DNA from: Polaribacter sp.
GTDB taxonomy: Bacteria > Bacteroidota > Bacteroidia > Flavobacteriales > Flavobacteriaceae
Reading direction: 5' to 3'
Length of the DNA stretch: 32,538 nucleotides
NCBI GenBank assembly: GCA_029248845.1
Contig: JAQWIO010000052.1
Coordinates: 1-32,538 of the forward strand
This document shows positions 8,236 to 17,753 of the stretch, one piece after another. The stretch's first letter is position 1. Each line of letters opens with the position of its first letter. Both the position numbers and the translations under genes were made by a program. The notes beneath the pieces were generated by a model that had not been told where the DNA came from, made no database searches, and saw only the letters and a list, made by a program, of their open reading frames with translations.

Positions 8236-8479
8236 TTAAAGAAAATCATATTTATTCATTTGATATCCATTAAATTTATATTCTCTAAAACTATCTTTTG
8301 CTACTGTTTTACCCAACCTTGGAAATTGATTGTAAATTGCTAAAAGAATTTCTTCATGTAATAACGTCTCTAAACAAAAAAATAACTGACTTTTACTGGC
8401 TAAAAACTGCTCCTTCGTTGTCAATATAATTGGCTTAAGGCTTTGATAAATTAACCTCAAAATAGGGTTCTCTATTCAT
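8236..8479 (-). pseudogene. Truncated and frameshifted 2OG-Fe(II) oxygenase copy
   Basis: The open part (to 8460) encodes 74 aa that align with the N-terminal third of the oxygenase at 6155-6970: LFFCLETLLHEEILLAIYNQ matches YFYIDNLLPMDLIEEIYQN, and FREYKFNGYQMNKY matches IREYKYVAYQMNKY. It stops right after this motif, so all iron-binding residues are missing. A natural ATG exists at 8479, overlapping the stop of the GT2 gene by 8 bases, but that frame (MNREPYFEV...) soon stops. Removing one T from the TTTT at 8459-8462 would join MNREPY to the conserved frame. So both a frameshift and a 3' truncation are visible. Its position suggests it was once the last gene of the ftsE-GT2 operon. Confidence 0.75.
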
Positions 8480-9356
8480 TATATCTCTGTTTTAAGAAAC
8501 ACAAATAACTAATTTTCAAGCAATTTAAATAAAAAATAGATGAATATTGGATTGTCTTTTTCTCAAAATAAGTTGAAAATCTCCCTACAATATTTAAAAA
8601 GCCAAATAAGTTTATATAATTTACAATCTTTAATAAATTTCCTTCTTTATTAGAAATGAAATTTTGCTGTTCTAAAAAAATAATATTTTCCATTGCTTGT
8701 TTTGTTTTTAACACAAAGGTAACATCATCATCGAGACCAAGATGATAAACCTCATTTTTAATATGAACAATTTTATAATTTTCAACTTTTAAGTGCAACG
8801 AAAACAATAAATCTTCTCTTCCATATTTTTTTAGTTTTTCTTCAAACCGTATCCTTTTAAAGACCTCTTTAGAAATTAAAAAATTAGAAGTAAAGAAAAA
8901 CTTATACGCCTGTTTTTTTCTCTTCCCTAATTTAATTTCCTCGTAATTTATACCATATTTATAGCGAAGTAATTTTTTGTTTTCATCCGTTTCTATATAT
9001 TTAATACCCCCACAAAAAACAACACTGCTGTTATTTTTAATGGCCTTTAAATAATTCTGAATAAAGTCAGAATCTGTTGGTAAAACATCACTATCTAAAA
9101 ACAGCATCCACTGATATGATGATTTTTTTGATAAATAATTTCGAATTGCACTTCTGCCTATATTCTCTTTTAAAGCGATAAAGCTTCCAAATGCTAGGGT
9201 ATTTATCTCTTGATTAAACTGATTTAATACAGATTTAGAACCATCATCTATACAAATAATTTCGAATAAAATATTTAAATCTAGCAATTGTTTATGAAGC
9301 TCTTTAACTAAAGAAACAGCATTATAATTGTATGTAGGGATAAGAACTGAAAGCAT
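8472..9356 (-). CDS. GT2-family glycosyltransferase
   Basis: 294 aa. A GT-A fold starts immediately (MLSVLIPTYNYNAVSLVKEL), with nucleotide-binding IDDGS at 36-40, NIGRSAIRN at about 65-73 and the metal-binding DSD at 88-90 (MLFLDSDVLP). KYGREDLLFSLHLK near the middle is the acceptor/catalytic ED segment. It transfers a sugar from a nucleotide donor; the acceptor is unknown. The final 60 residues are hydrophobic and aromatic (INLFGFLNIVGRFSTYF, SIFYLNCLKISYLCFLK) and could sit on the membrane. Its ATG overlaps the ftsE stop codon by one base (TAATG), so the two are translationally coupled. Confidence 0.88.
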   Translation of the reverse strand: MLSVLIPTYNYNAVSLVKELHKQLLDLNILFEIICIDDGSKSVLNQFNQEINTLAFGSFIALKENIGRSAIRNYLSKKSSYQWMLFLDSDVLPTDSDFIQNYLKAIKNNSSVVFCGGIKYIETDENKKLLRYKYGINYEEIKLGKRKKQAYKFFFTSNFLISKEVFKRIRFEEKLKKYGREDLLFSLHLKVENYKIVHIKNEVYHLGLDDDVTFVLKTKQAMENIIFLEQQNFISNKEGNLLKIVNYINLFGFLNIVGRFSTYFEKKTIQYSSIFYLNCLKISYLCFLKQRYNE

Positions 9357-10042
9357 TAGACAAGAGCTTTTTGAGCAACTTCAAAGAGTTCTCCTGCTTC
9401 ACATTTAAGCGTTTTTTGTTTGAATTTTACAAGTAGTTGATAATCATGAGTAGCCATTAAAATAGTTTTTCCCGATTTATGGATTTCATTTAAAAGTTCC
9501 ATAACTTCTAGTGAAGTTTTAGGGTCTAAGTTTCCTGTTGGTTCGTCCGCTAAAATTAATTCTGGATCATTTAATAAAGCTCTCGCTACCGCAACTCTTT
9601 GCTGCTCTCCTCCTGATAGTTCAAACGTTTTTTTGTAGTATTTTGTTTTCATACTAACTTTACTCAAGACCTCCTCAATTTTCAGCTTTATCTGTTGTTT
9701 ATTTTTCCAGCCAGTAGCTTTTAAAACAAATTCTAAATTTTCAAAAACAGTTCTATCATTTAATAATTTAAAATCTTGAAAAACAACTCCTATTTTTCTT
9801 CTTAAAAAAGGAATTTCTTTTTCTTTTAGATTTTTTAAATCAAAATCAACAATATTACCAATACCTCTTTGTAACCTTAAATCTCCATATAGCGTCTTAA
9901 TTAGGCTACTTTTCCCACTACCTGTTTTGCCAATTAAATAGTAAAAATCTCCTTTATTCATTGTTAAATTCACTTTAGACAAGACCAAATTATCTCTTTG
10001 ATAGATGTCGGCATTTTCTAAATATAAAACTGGTTTTTCCAT
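9356..10042 (-). CDS. ftsE: FtsE-like ABC transporter ATP-binding protein
   Basis: 228 aa, the usual FtsE length. Walker A is GKTGSGKS (38-45), the Q-loop is VVFQDFKLL (about 87-95), the ABC signature is LSGGEQQ (142-148) and Walker B is ELILADEP with Glu167. In other bacteria FtsE works with the membrane protein FtsX to control peptidoglycan hydrolysis during division. No ftsX is in this window, and the next gene in the operon is a GT2 glycosyltransferase. The related LolD and MacB ATPases look similar, so the FtsE name rests on overall similarity and on the close length. Confidence 0.85.
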   Translation of the reverse strand: MEKPVLYLENADIYQRDNLVLSKVNLTMNKGDFYYLIGKTGSGKSSLIKTLYGDLRLQRGIGNIVDFDLKNLKEKEIPFLRRKIGVVFQDFKLLNDRTVFENLEFVLKATGWKNKQQIKLKIEEVLSKVSMKTKYYKKTFELSGGEQQRVAVARALLNDPELILADEPTGNLDPKTSLEVMELLNEIHKSGKTILMATHDYQLLVKFKQKTLKCEAGELFEVAQKALV

Positions 10043-10059
10043 AAAAATAACTTATTTTA

Positions 10060-10067
10060 CAAACTTA
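10060..10067 (-). promoter_or_regulatory. -7 promoter box (TAAGTTTG) for ftsE
   Basis: On the minus strand TAAGTTTG matches TAnnTTTG and would start transcription about 10 bases before the ftsE ATG. No -33 TTTG is seen at the standard spacing. Confidence 0.45.
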
Positions 10068-10203
10068 AAAGTTTCTATCGATTTTATACTATGATTTACA
10101 AACAATTCTTACTTATGAAATGAAATTTTGCTATTTTTATCTACTACAATCAAACAAAATTTTAAAATGTTCGTTATTGATTTTAAGTATCAAAAATAAA
10201 CGA

Positions 10204-13200
10204 ATGAAAGTTGCTTTTTTAATAAAACCTTTTTTAACGTATTTTATTCTACTAATATCTAGCATACACTATAGTCAACAAACTATTGAAGATGCCCATA
10301 TATTAACAAAATATAATGAGGCCCTAAAATTATTTAATACGAAAGCATATGCTGCTGCTCAGAAAAAATTTGTATCAATTATTGATAATGATGTAAATCG
10401 TCCTTCCTTAAAATCTAATGCAAGTTATTATGATGCAATGTGCTCTTTAAGACTCAATAATCCAGAAGGGGATAAAAAAATACTCACTTTTATTGAAGAG
10501 AACCCTAACAGCAATAAAATAAATAAAGCTTTTTTTAATGTTGCGAACTATTACTTTGCAAACAAAAAAGCTGCCCATGCCCTAAAATGGTTCCAAAAAG
10601 TAAATATTGATATTATTTCGATAAAAGATCGGAAAGAACTTAATTTTAAAATGGGCTACGCATTTTTAGTAACAAAAAACTTAAATTTAGCTAAGAAAAA
10701 ATTTCTCCCATTAATCAACGATTCCAAGTATGGGAATGATTCTAGATATTATTACGGCTATATTGCTTACAAATTAGAAGACTATGGCATGGCTGAATCT
10801 ACCTTAAGGGAGATTGCTGATAACGAATCGTATCGTGCAGAAATCTCATATTATTTGTTGGATATTAGTTTTCAATCTGCAAAATTTGAACGTTGTATTA
10901 GTATTGGAAAGAAACTTCTTACTTCAGCTAAAAAAAATGAAAAATCAGATATTTCTAAAATAATTGGAGAAAGCTATTTTAATTTAAAAAAATACAAAGA
11001 AGCAATCCCTTTTTTAAAAGATTATACTGGAAAAAAAGGAAAATGGAACAATACTGACTTTTATCAACTAGGATTTGCATATTACAAACAAAGCGATTTC
11101 GAAAATGCCATTCGCTATTTTAATAAAATTATTGATGAAAAAAATTATGTTTCACAAAATGCTTATTCTTATTTGGGTGAATGCTATCTTAATTTAGATA
11201 AAAAAATAGAAGCTTTAAATGCATTTAAAACTGCTTCTGAAATGGATTTTAATAAAAATATTAAACAAGATGCTGCATTAAATTACGCTAAGTTGAGTTA
11301 TGAAGCTGGAAACCCTTTTAAAAGTGTAGCCGAGGTTTTACAAAATTATTTAAAGGCATATCCAAAATCAAAAGCATCTGAAGAGATTAGTGGGCTAGTA
11401 GTTTCTTCATTCCTTCATCAACAAGATTATATCGGTGCCTTGGAGTTTTTAAATCAGAAAAAATCTAAAAAAAACAGTGCGCTAATTTCTGAAATTTCTT
11501 TATACAGAGGCTCTCAATTATTTAATAATGATCAATTAAAGGAATCACTGCCCTTTTTTATAAAAGCTAAAAAAGCAACAGAAGTCTCAATTAAAGAACG
11601 TGCTCAATATTGGGAAGCTGAAACTTTATACAGATTAAATAAATACCAAGACGCTTTGACTAAATTTAGCAGATTAAAAAATGAATTAAATTCAGAAAAG
11701 GATGTATTTATTTTAATTGACTACCACATAGGGTATAGTAATTTTAATCTCAAAAATTATAAAAAGGCTTCAATTGCTTTCAACAATTTTTTAAAAACCG
11801 ATACTAAAGAAAAAGAACTAAAAAATGACGCTTTGATTCGTCTAGGAGATAGTTATTTTGCAATGAGAAATTATGAAAAAGCGATTAACTCTTATTCTAA
11901 AGTACTTAAAAAAAATGACGCTAACTCAGATTATGCTCAGTATCAAATTGGAATGAGCTATGGGTTTTTAGAAAATAATAAACTAAAAATTGAAGCACTT
12001 AGGTATTTGGTAGCTAATTTTAAGAACTCAAATTTAATGGATGATTCCCTATTTCAACTTGCTTCAACTTATACTATTGTTAAAGAAAATAAAGAAGCAC
12101 ATCTTTCGTATAATCGGTTAATACAAAAATATCCCCACAGTATTTTTATCCCAAAAGCTTGTGTTAGACAAGGGTTGTTATATTATAATGACAATCAAAT
12201 TGAAAAGGCTCTAGAAAAATTCAAGAAAACAACAAGTCAGTTTCCCAATTCTCCTGATGCTCTTGAAGCAGTTGCGAACGCACGAAATATTTATATTGAT
12301 ACGGGTAATCTCAATGAATACATAAATTGGATTAAAACTTTAGATTTTATTAACCTTACCAATTCGGATATTGACAATACTTCTTTTGCTATTGCTGAAA
12401 AAAAATATTTTGAATCTAAAATAGCAGGAGATATTATCAACCCGCTCTTAAAATATATCGAATCTTTTCCTAATGGAATACATCGATTAAAGGCAAATTA
12501 TTATTTGGCTGACATTTTCTATAAAATAAAAAAAATAGACAAAGCTACAATGTATTATAAAATTGTTTTGGCAGAAGAACAAAATGATTTTAGTGAAAAC
12601 TCACTTTTCAAATTATCACAAATATTTCTACAAAAAAAAGAATTTAAAAATGCACTTGCGTATCTAAAAAGATTAGAACAAGAAGCATATGCTACAGAAA
12701 ATATTTTATTCGCTCAACGTAATTTAATGAAAGTATATTATGAAATAGCTAATTATAAAACGGCTCTAAAGTATGCGAGAAAAATACTTTTAAAAGACAA
12801 ATTAGATATTAAATTAGAGTATAATGCTAAAATAATAATTGCACGTGCTTCCTTTAAAATTGAGGACTTTTTTACGGCTGAAGAATATTATATTGAGGTG
12901 GCAAGAAATACTTCTGGTGTGTTAAAAGCTGAAGCTCTTTATTATATTGCATTTTTAAAAAACCGACAAAAAAACTTTACCGAATCTAATAAGGATATTC
13001 AAAATCTAATTGCAAATTATTCTACTCATAAATATTGGGCTGTAAAAAGTTATATCATAATGGGTAAAAATTACTATGGTTTAAAAGATATATATCAAGC
13101 CACTTTTGTATTGGAAAATATCATCAAAAATTTCAAGCAGTTTGAGGATATTGTGGAGGAAGCAGAAAAAGAACTAAAGAAAATTAAAGAAAACGAATCT

Positions 13201-13275
13201 AAAACTAATAATTCTGTTACTCCTTTCAAGAAGAAAGACGAAGATATAAAGGGTTCAAAAAAAAATAAAATTTAA
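10204..13275 (+). CDS. Large periplasmic TPR-repeat protein
   Basis: 1023 aa from the ATG at 10204, which opens a clean Sec signal peptide (MKVAFLIKPFLTYFILLISS ... HYSQ). An in-frame ATG at 10120 would add 28 residues before the signal and is less likely. Almost the whole protein is helical tetratricopeptide-like repeats with the recurring pattern A-xx-Y-xxA (for example YNEALKLFNTKAYAAAQKKF, ALKWFQKV, YFAMRNYEKAINSYSKVLKK). The tail is highly charged (KKKDEDIKGSKKNKI). TPR arrays bind other proteins, so a scaffold or assembly role in the periplasm is likely. The stop codon overlaps the start of the following beta-barrel gene (TAATG), suggesting the two proteins work together. Confidence 0.85.
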   Translation: MKVAFLIKPFLTYFILLISSIHYSQQTIEDAHILTKYNEALKLFNTKAYAAAQKKFVSIIDNDVNRPSLKSNASYYDAMCSLRLNNPEGDKKILTFIEENPNSNKINKAFFNVANYYFANKKAAHALKWFQKVNIDIISIKDRKELNFKMGYAFLVTKNLNLAKKKFLPLINDSKYGNDSRYYYGYIAYKLEDYGMAESTLREIADNESYRAEISYYLLDISFQSAKFERCISIGKKLLTSAKKNEKSDISKIIGESYFNLKKYKEAIPFLKDYTGKKGKWNNTDFYQLGFAYYKQSDFENAIRYFNKIIDEKNYVSQNAYSYLGECYLNLDKKIEALNAFKTASEMDFNKNIKQDAALNYAKLSYEAGNPFKSVAEVLQNYLKAYPKSKASEEISGLVVSSFLHQQDYIGALEFLNQKKSKKNSALISEISLYRGSQLFNNDQLKESLPFFIKAKKATEVSIKERAQYWEAETLYRLNKYQDALTKFSRLKNELNSEKDVFILIDYHIGYSNFNLKNYKKASIAFNNFLKTDTKEKELKNDALIRLGDSYFAMRNYEKAINSYSKVLKKNDANSDYAQYQIGMSYGFLENNKLKIEALRYLVANFKNSNLMDDSLFQLASTYTIVKENKEAHLSYNRLIQKYPHSIFIPKACVRQGLLYYNDNQIEKALEKFKKTTSQFPNSPDALEAVANARNIYIDTGNLNEYINWIKTLDFINLTNSDIDNTSFAIAEKKYFESKIAGDIINPLLKYIESFPNGIHRLKANYYLADIFYKIKKIDKATMYYKIVLAEEQNDFSENSLFKLSQIFLQKKEFKNALAYLKRLEQEAYATENILFAQRNLMKVYYEIANYKTALKYARKILLKDKLDIKLEYNAKIIIARASFKIEDFFTAEEYYIEVARNTSGVLKAEALYYIAFLKNRQKNFTESNKDIQNLIANYSTHKYWAVKSYIIMGKNYYGLKDIYQATFVLENIIKNFKQFEDIVEEAEKELKKIKENESKTNNSVTPFKKKDEDIKGSKKNKI

Positions 13276-15005
13276 TGAAAAAAGTCTTCACATTATTTTT
13301 AATATTTTTTTCTTTTTTAAGTTTCATCGCTCAAAAGAAAGAACAAATTAAAGACACTATTAGAACAGAAATTGTAAACGTCATCACCGAATATAACCCT
13401 AAAATTGCCAATGCAAAGAAAATTCAAAAAAACCCAATCATTAAAGTGCTTGAAAAAAATAAAAAGAAAAAATTGAAATACACTATTTCCCCTGCAACTG
13501 TAGTCTCTACTTTTATTCCTAAAAGTGGAGTTGTTAAAGGGATTGATGTTGGCATAAAAGAACGCCTTTATACGAATTATGTAGCCGCTGGTTTTGGAAA
13601 TTACTCCTCTCCTTATTATGAAACTTTTTTACACCAAAATACTCGTTTAAAAAATGAATTTGGTTTAAATACCAAATATATTGCATCTCAAAATAATATT
13701 ACAAACTCTGTATTAAATTCAACTTTTTCAAACTTCAATCTTGGTGCTTTTTACAAAAAACAAGATCGCTATTTCGATTGGAAAGTGAGCTTAAACTCAG
13801 AAAGAAATTTATACAATTGGTATGGCTTACCAGATATTCCTTTGAATAAAGAAACAATTGATTCTATTGACGAAAAACAACTACACAACTATTTTGATTT
13901 GGTAGGAGAATTTAATTTTGAGGATTCCTATTTAGATTGGGGAAAAATAAAAACATCCTACTTTACAGACCGTTTCAAAAGCAATGAACTATTTGTAAAA
14001 TTAGAAACAAAATTAAAACTTCCTTTAACTATCATCAACTCACAATTAAATGATATCTCAGTAAAATCTAGTGTAGAATTTTTAAAAGGTAAATTTAAAA
14101 ATAGTGCTGTAGGTTCTAATAAATATTCGATTACTACAATTGATCTAAACCCTCAATATAAAATAAACTATAAAAAATTCATTCTTGATGCAGGCATGAA
14201 ATTTATTGCTTCTTTAGATTCTAAAAACAATGCAAATAATATTTTCATACTTCCTAATTTCTCTATTCAAAGATCTTTAATAAAAAATCATCTACAGCTT
14301 AATGTAGGGTTTTCAGGTGATTTATACACAAACACGTATAAAGGTTTCACTGAAAAAAACCCATATGTTTCACCAACCCTTTTTATCACTCAAACTCTAG
14401 AAAAATCTAATTTCAATATTGGTTTTAATGGAAAAATAATTAATGACCTGAACTTTCAATTTAGAACCAGTTTTATCACAGAAGAAGACAAACCTTTGTT
14501 TGTCAGAAATGACTCAAGTTATGATGGTACTAATAATTCTATTTTAAATGGGTATGAATACGGAAACTCTTTTAAGGTTTATTATGATGATGTTAAAACC
14601 ACTTCAATATTTTCAGAAATAGAATACGATTATTCAAAAGAAATAACATTTAGCGTTCAAGGAGTTTATCATATTTATACCCCAGAAAACTCCTTAAAAG
14701 CTTGGAATCTACCTAATATAGAAGCATCGTTTTCAGCAAAATATAGGAATCATAACTGGTTTACTAATTCTAATATATTTTATAGTAGTGAAAGACAAGA
14801 TCTTCTTTATAGTGGAACAAATTCATCAGAAACGCTACAATCTTTTGTAGATATTAATGTAAACGGAGGGTATCATTTTAATGATAAGTTCACTCTTTTT
14901 CTAAAACTTAACAATCTTTTAAATACCAATTACCAACGTTTTGCAAATTTTAATACACAAGGTTTTCAAGCTTTAGGTGGTTTTACCTATAAGTTTGATT
15001 TTTAA
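13275..15005 (+). CDS. Outer-membrane beta-barrel protein paired with the TPR protein
   Basis: 576 aa. Signal peptide at 1-19 (MKKVFTLFLIFFSFLSFIAQ), then a Lys-rich stretch (about 20-75), then from about residue 95 alternating amphipathic strands typical of a large outer-membrane barrel (NYVAAGFGNYSSPYYETFL, LGAFYKKQDRYFDWKVSL). It ends in a terminal Phe (GFTYKFDF), the usual outer-membrane insertion signal. The last strands resemble TonB-dependent receptors (LFLKLNNLLNTNYQRF), but no plug domain or TonB box is evident before the barrel, so it is not an ordinary receptor. Coupled start with the TPR gene (one-base overlap). Confidence 0.8.
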   Translation: MKKVFTLFLIFFSFLSFIAQKKEQIKDTIRTEIVNVITEYNPKIANAKKIQKNPIIKVLEKNKKKKLKYTISPATVVSTFIPKSGVVKGIDVGIKERLYTNYVAAGFGNYSSPYYETFLHQNTRLKNEFGLNTKYIASQNNITNSVLNSTFSNFNLGAFYKKQDRYFDWKVSLNSERNLYNWYGLPDIPLNKETIDSIDEKQLHNYFDLVGEFNFEDSYLDWGKIKTSYFTDRFKSNELFVKLETKLKLPLTIINSQLNDISVKSSVEFLKGKFKNSAVGSNKYSITTIDLNPQYKINYKKFILDAGMKFIASLDSKNNANNIFILPNFSIQRSLIKNHLQLNVGFSGDLYTNTYKGFTEKNPYVSPTLFITQTLEKSNFNIGFNGKIINDLNFQFRTSFITEEDKPLFVRNDSSYDGTNNSILNGYEYGNSFKVYYDDVKTTSIFSEIEYDYSKEITFSVQGVYHIYTPENSLKAWNLPNIEASFSAKYRNHNWFTNSNIFYSSERQDLLYSGTNSSETLQSFVDINVNGGYHFNDKFTLFLKLNNLLNTNYQRFANFNTQGFQALGGFTYKFDF

Positions 15006-15110
15006 ATCTATACTATTAAAATTCAATAAATAAGAGCCTCTTTTTAACAAGCAAAAATAGTTGAACATAATTTTAAAACGTATTTACTTTTCACGATTTC
15101 TAAATTATGA

Positions 15111-15875
15111 CTAAATAATTGATTTTATAAAATCATCCATTTTACCAATACCATGATTCCCTAAATTCTTAATAAATGCAGAACCAATAATCGCTCCATT
15201 TGCATATTTACAAGCAGTATTAAAAGTAGATTTATCTGAAATACCAAAACCAATGATCAATTTACTTCTTAAATTCATTGCTTTTATTCTTTTAAAATAA
15301 TCCATTTGAGTATCTGAAATCTCTCCTTTTGCACCAGTTATTGAAGCCGAAGCAACAACGTATATAAAAGATTTTGTATAAGAATCTATTTTATGTATTC
15401 TATTGTCTGAAGTATGAGGTGTGATTAAAAATACATTTGTAATCCCATATTTGTCAAATAGCTCTTGGTAATGATTTTCATATTCTACCATTGGTAAATC
15501 AGGAATTATTAGAGTATCTATTCCACAATCGACCACTTTTTGACAAAATTTATCTTCACCATATTTTAATAACTGATTCAAATATCCCATCAAAACTAAG
15601 GGTGTTTTATTCGTTTCTTTAAGAGTCATTAATTGTTGAAAAACAATGTCTAAATTGATTCCGTTTTCTAATGCTTTGTGACTACTCTCTTGTATTGTTG
15701 GTCCATCTGCCAAAGGGTCTGAGTAGGGTAAACCAACTTCAATAAAGTCGACTCCATTTTTCTCTAACACTGAAATTACTTTAGTGGTATCGTCTAATTT
15801 TGGATATCCACAAGTAAAATAAATAGACAATAAGTTTTTGTCTTTTTTCTGAAATAATTCTTGAATCGAATTCAT
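15111..15875 (-). CDS. trpA: Tryptophan synthase alpha chain
   Basis: 254 aa. TIM barrel that splits indole-3-glycerol phosphate into indole and glyceraldehyde 3-phosphate, passing indole to TrpB. The catalytic pair is present as Glu46 (DFIEVGLPYSDP) and Asp57 (PLADGP), and the phosphate-binding segment IIGFGIS and GAIIGSAFI are intact. It is the last gene of the trp operon, three bases after trpB. No strong terminator hairpin is seen in the short gap to the convergent beta-barrel gene. Confidence 0.97.
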   Translation of the reverse strand: MNSIQELFQKKDKNLLSIYFTCGYPKLDDTTKVISVLEKNGVDFIEVGLPYSDPLADGPTIQESSHKALENGINLDIVFQQLMTLKETNKTPLVLMGYLNQLLKYGEDKFCQKVVDCGIDTLIIPDLPMVEYENHYQELFDKYGITNVFLITPHTSDNRIHKIDSYTKSFIYVVASASITGAKGEISDTQMDYFKRIKAMNLRSKLIIGFGISDKSTFNTACKYANGAIIGSAFIKNLGNHGIGKMDDFIKSII

Positions 15876-15878
15876 AGC

Positions 15879-17063
15879 CTACTCTTCTAAATGTTTGATA
15901 TAAATTTCTAAATCTTTATCTCCCCTACCCGATAAATTTACTACTACAACTTGATCTTTGGTAAACTTAATTTTTGGTAAAACAGCCAAAGCATGGGCTG
16001 TTTCTAAAGCCGGAATAATTCCTTCTATCTTTGTCAGCTCAAATGCAGCTTCTAGGGCTTCTTTATCTGTTGCATTCATAAAGTTTGCTCTTTTACTTTC
16101 ATACAAGAGAGCATGCAACGGTCCAACTCCAGGATAATCTAGGCCTGCAGAAATAGAATACGGTTCCTTAATTTGCCCATATTCATCTTGCATTAAAATG
16201 GTTTTACTCCCATGAATAATACCAACTTCTCCTAGTTGAGAAGTGGCAGCACTTTCACCAGATTTTACACCCAAACCTGCTGCTTCAACAGCAATTAATT
16301 CTACGTCCTCATCATCTAAATAATGATAAAAAGCTCCTGCGGCATTACTACCTCCACCAACACAAGCAATAATTGTATCAGGATTTTCTTTTCCTGTTTT
16401 CTCTTTTAACTGCCATTTCATTTCTTCGGAAATAATAGCTTGCAGACGTGCAACCATATCTGGATGAGGTGAAGGACCAACAACAGAACCAATTAAATAG
16501 AAGGTTTCTGGATGTTGAATCCAATATCTTATGGCTTCATTTGTTGCATCTTTTAATGTTTTGGAACCACTGGTTGCAGCAACAACTTTTGCTCCCAACA
16601 TTTTCATTCTTGCAACGTTTGGTGCTTGACGAACAATGTCTTTTTCACCCATAAAAACGGTACATTCTAAGCCCATTAAAGCGCAAACAGTTGCTGTTGC
16701 AACTCCATGTTGACCAGCTCCTGTTTCTGCAATAATTTTAGTCTTCCCTAGTTTCTTTGCAATTAAAATTTGACCAACAGTATTGTTTACTTTGTGGGCT
16801 CCTGTATGATTTAAATCTTCACGTTTTAGATAGATAGTGGCTCCATATTTTTCTGATAAACGTTTTGCTAAATACAATGGTGTAGGACGTCCAACATAAT
16901 CTTTTAACAAAGATTTATATTCAATTTGAAATTCTTCAGATTCAATTATTTGAATATAGTTATCTGCTAATTCCTGAACATTTGGGTGTAATAATTCTGG
17001 AATAAATGCACCTCCAAATTGTCCAAAATATCCGTTTTTGTCTGGGTGAAATTTTGATTTCAT
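15879..17063 (-). CDS. trpB: Tryptophan synthase beta chain
   Basis: 394 aa, the usual length of the TrpB1 type. This PLP enzyme joins indole and serine to make tryptophan. The PLP lysine is Lys91 in [14 protein letters not shown], the catalytic Glu113 lies in AETGAGQHG, and the PLP phosphate loop [10 protein letters not shown] is complete. The start is one base after the trpF stop, showing tight operon packing. It forms an alpha2-beta2 complex with TrpA. Confidence 0.97.
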   Translation of the reverse strand: MKSKFHPDKNGYFGQFGGAFIPELLHPNVQELADNYIQIIESEEFQIEYKSLLKDYVGRPTPLYLAKRLSEKYGATIYLKREDLNHTGAHKVNNTVGQILIAKKLGKTKIIAETGAGQHGVATATVCALMGLECTVFMGEKDIVRQAPNVARMKMLGAKVVAATSGSKTLKDATNEAIRYWIQHPETFYLIGSVVGPSPHPDMVARLQAIISEEMKWQLKEKTGKENPDTIIACVGGGSNAAGAFYHYLDDEDVELIAVEAAGLGVKSGESAATSQLGEVGIIHGSKTILMQDEYGQIKEPYSISAGLDYPGVGPLHALLYESKRANFMNATDKEALEAAFELTKIEGIIPALETAHALAVLPKIKFTKDQVVVVNLSGRGDKDLEIYIKHLEE

Positions 17064-17064
17064 T

Positions 17065-17751
17065 TTATAATTTATTTTTGAAATTTTTTACTTCATTCAC
17101 ATTTTTTAATCCTGGTTCAATTTCAAACTTACTGTTTACATCTAATGCATAAATTGGTAAATCAGAATTGATAATTTTTTGAACTGCTTCAATATCTTTT
17201 AATCCAATACCTCCGCTTAGAAAAAACGGTTTTTCAAAAGGATATTCTTTTAAAACTTGCCAATCAAACTGAACTCCATTTCCTCCTCTTTCTTTTCCTT
17301 TTGTATCAAACAAGAAGTAATCTACATGATCTAAAAAAGGGGGTAAAAGCTCAAAATCAAAGGTCTCTTTAATACCAAATACTTTAATAATTTCAACTTT
17401 TTCATCAGCAATAAAGTGTTTGTTTTTCTTCTTCTGTTGTTTATTTTCTTCAATAAACAGGGCTCTTCTTTGAGCTAACTGAATTTGCAATTCTTTGATA
17501 TATTCCAAAGACTCATCTCCATGTAATTGAATTGCATCTAACTGATACTCCTCAACTAAAGAAATTACGATTTCTAAATATTCATTTACAAAAACACCTG
17601 TTTTTTTTATCGATCTTGGAAGTTCTGGAATAATCCCTTCAAAATTTCTTTTGGACTTTTCATAGAAAATAAACCCTAAATAATCCGGTTGTAAATCTGC
17701 AACTTGTTGCACATTTTCTATAAACTTCATTCCGCAAACTTTCAATTTCAT
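17065..17751 (-). CDS. trpF: Phosphoribosylanthranilate isomerase
   Basis: 228 aa. Converts phosphoribosylanthranilate to CdRP, the substrate of TrpC. The catalytic Cys is Cys6 in KLKVCGMK and the general acid Asp lies in [19 protein letters not shown]; phosphate binding is by FFLSGGIG. A Lys-rich insertion ([18 protein letters not shown]) makes it slightly longer than typical. It lies two bases after trpC and one base before trpB. Confidence 0.95.
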   Translation of the reverse strand: MKLKVCGMKFIENVQQVADLQPDYLGFIFYEKSKRNFEGIIPELPRSIKKTGVFVNEYLEIVISLVEEYQLDAIQLHGDESLEYIKELQIQLAQRRALFIEENKQQKKKNKHFIADEKVEIIKVFGIKETFDFELLPPFLDHVDYFLFDTKGKERGGNGVQFDWQVLKEYPFEKPFFLSGGIGLKDIEAVQKIINSDLPIYALDVNSKFEIEPGLKNVNEVKNFKNKL

Positions 17752-17753
17752 AG

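Noticed and set aside
10120-10203. Longer N-terminus of the TPR protein from the ATG at 10120
   Set aside because: It would put 28 residues before a clean signal peptide that begins at 10204.
16448-16654. Short plus-strand frames inside trpB, gatB, gyrB and the CotH-like gene
   Set aside because: They lie opposite strongly conserved coding regions, show no family features and are shadows of the real genes.
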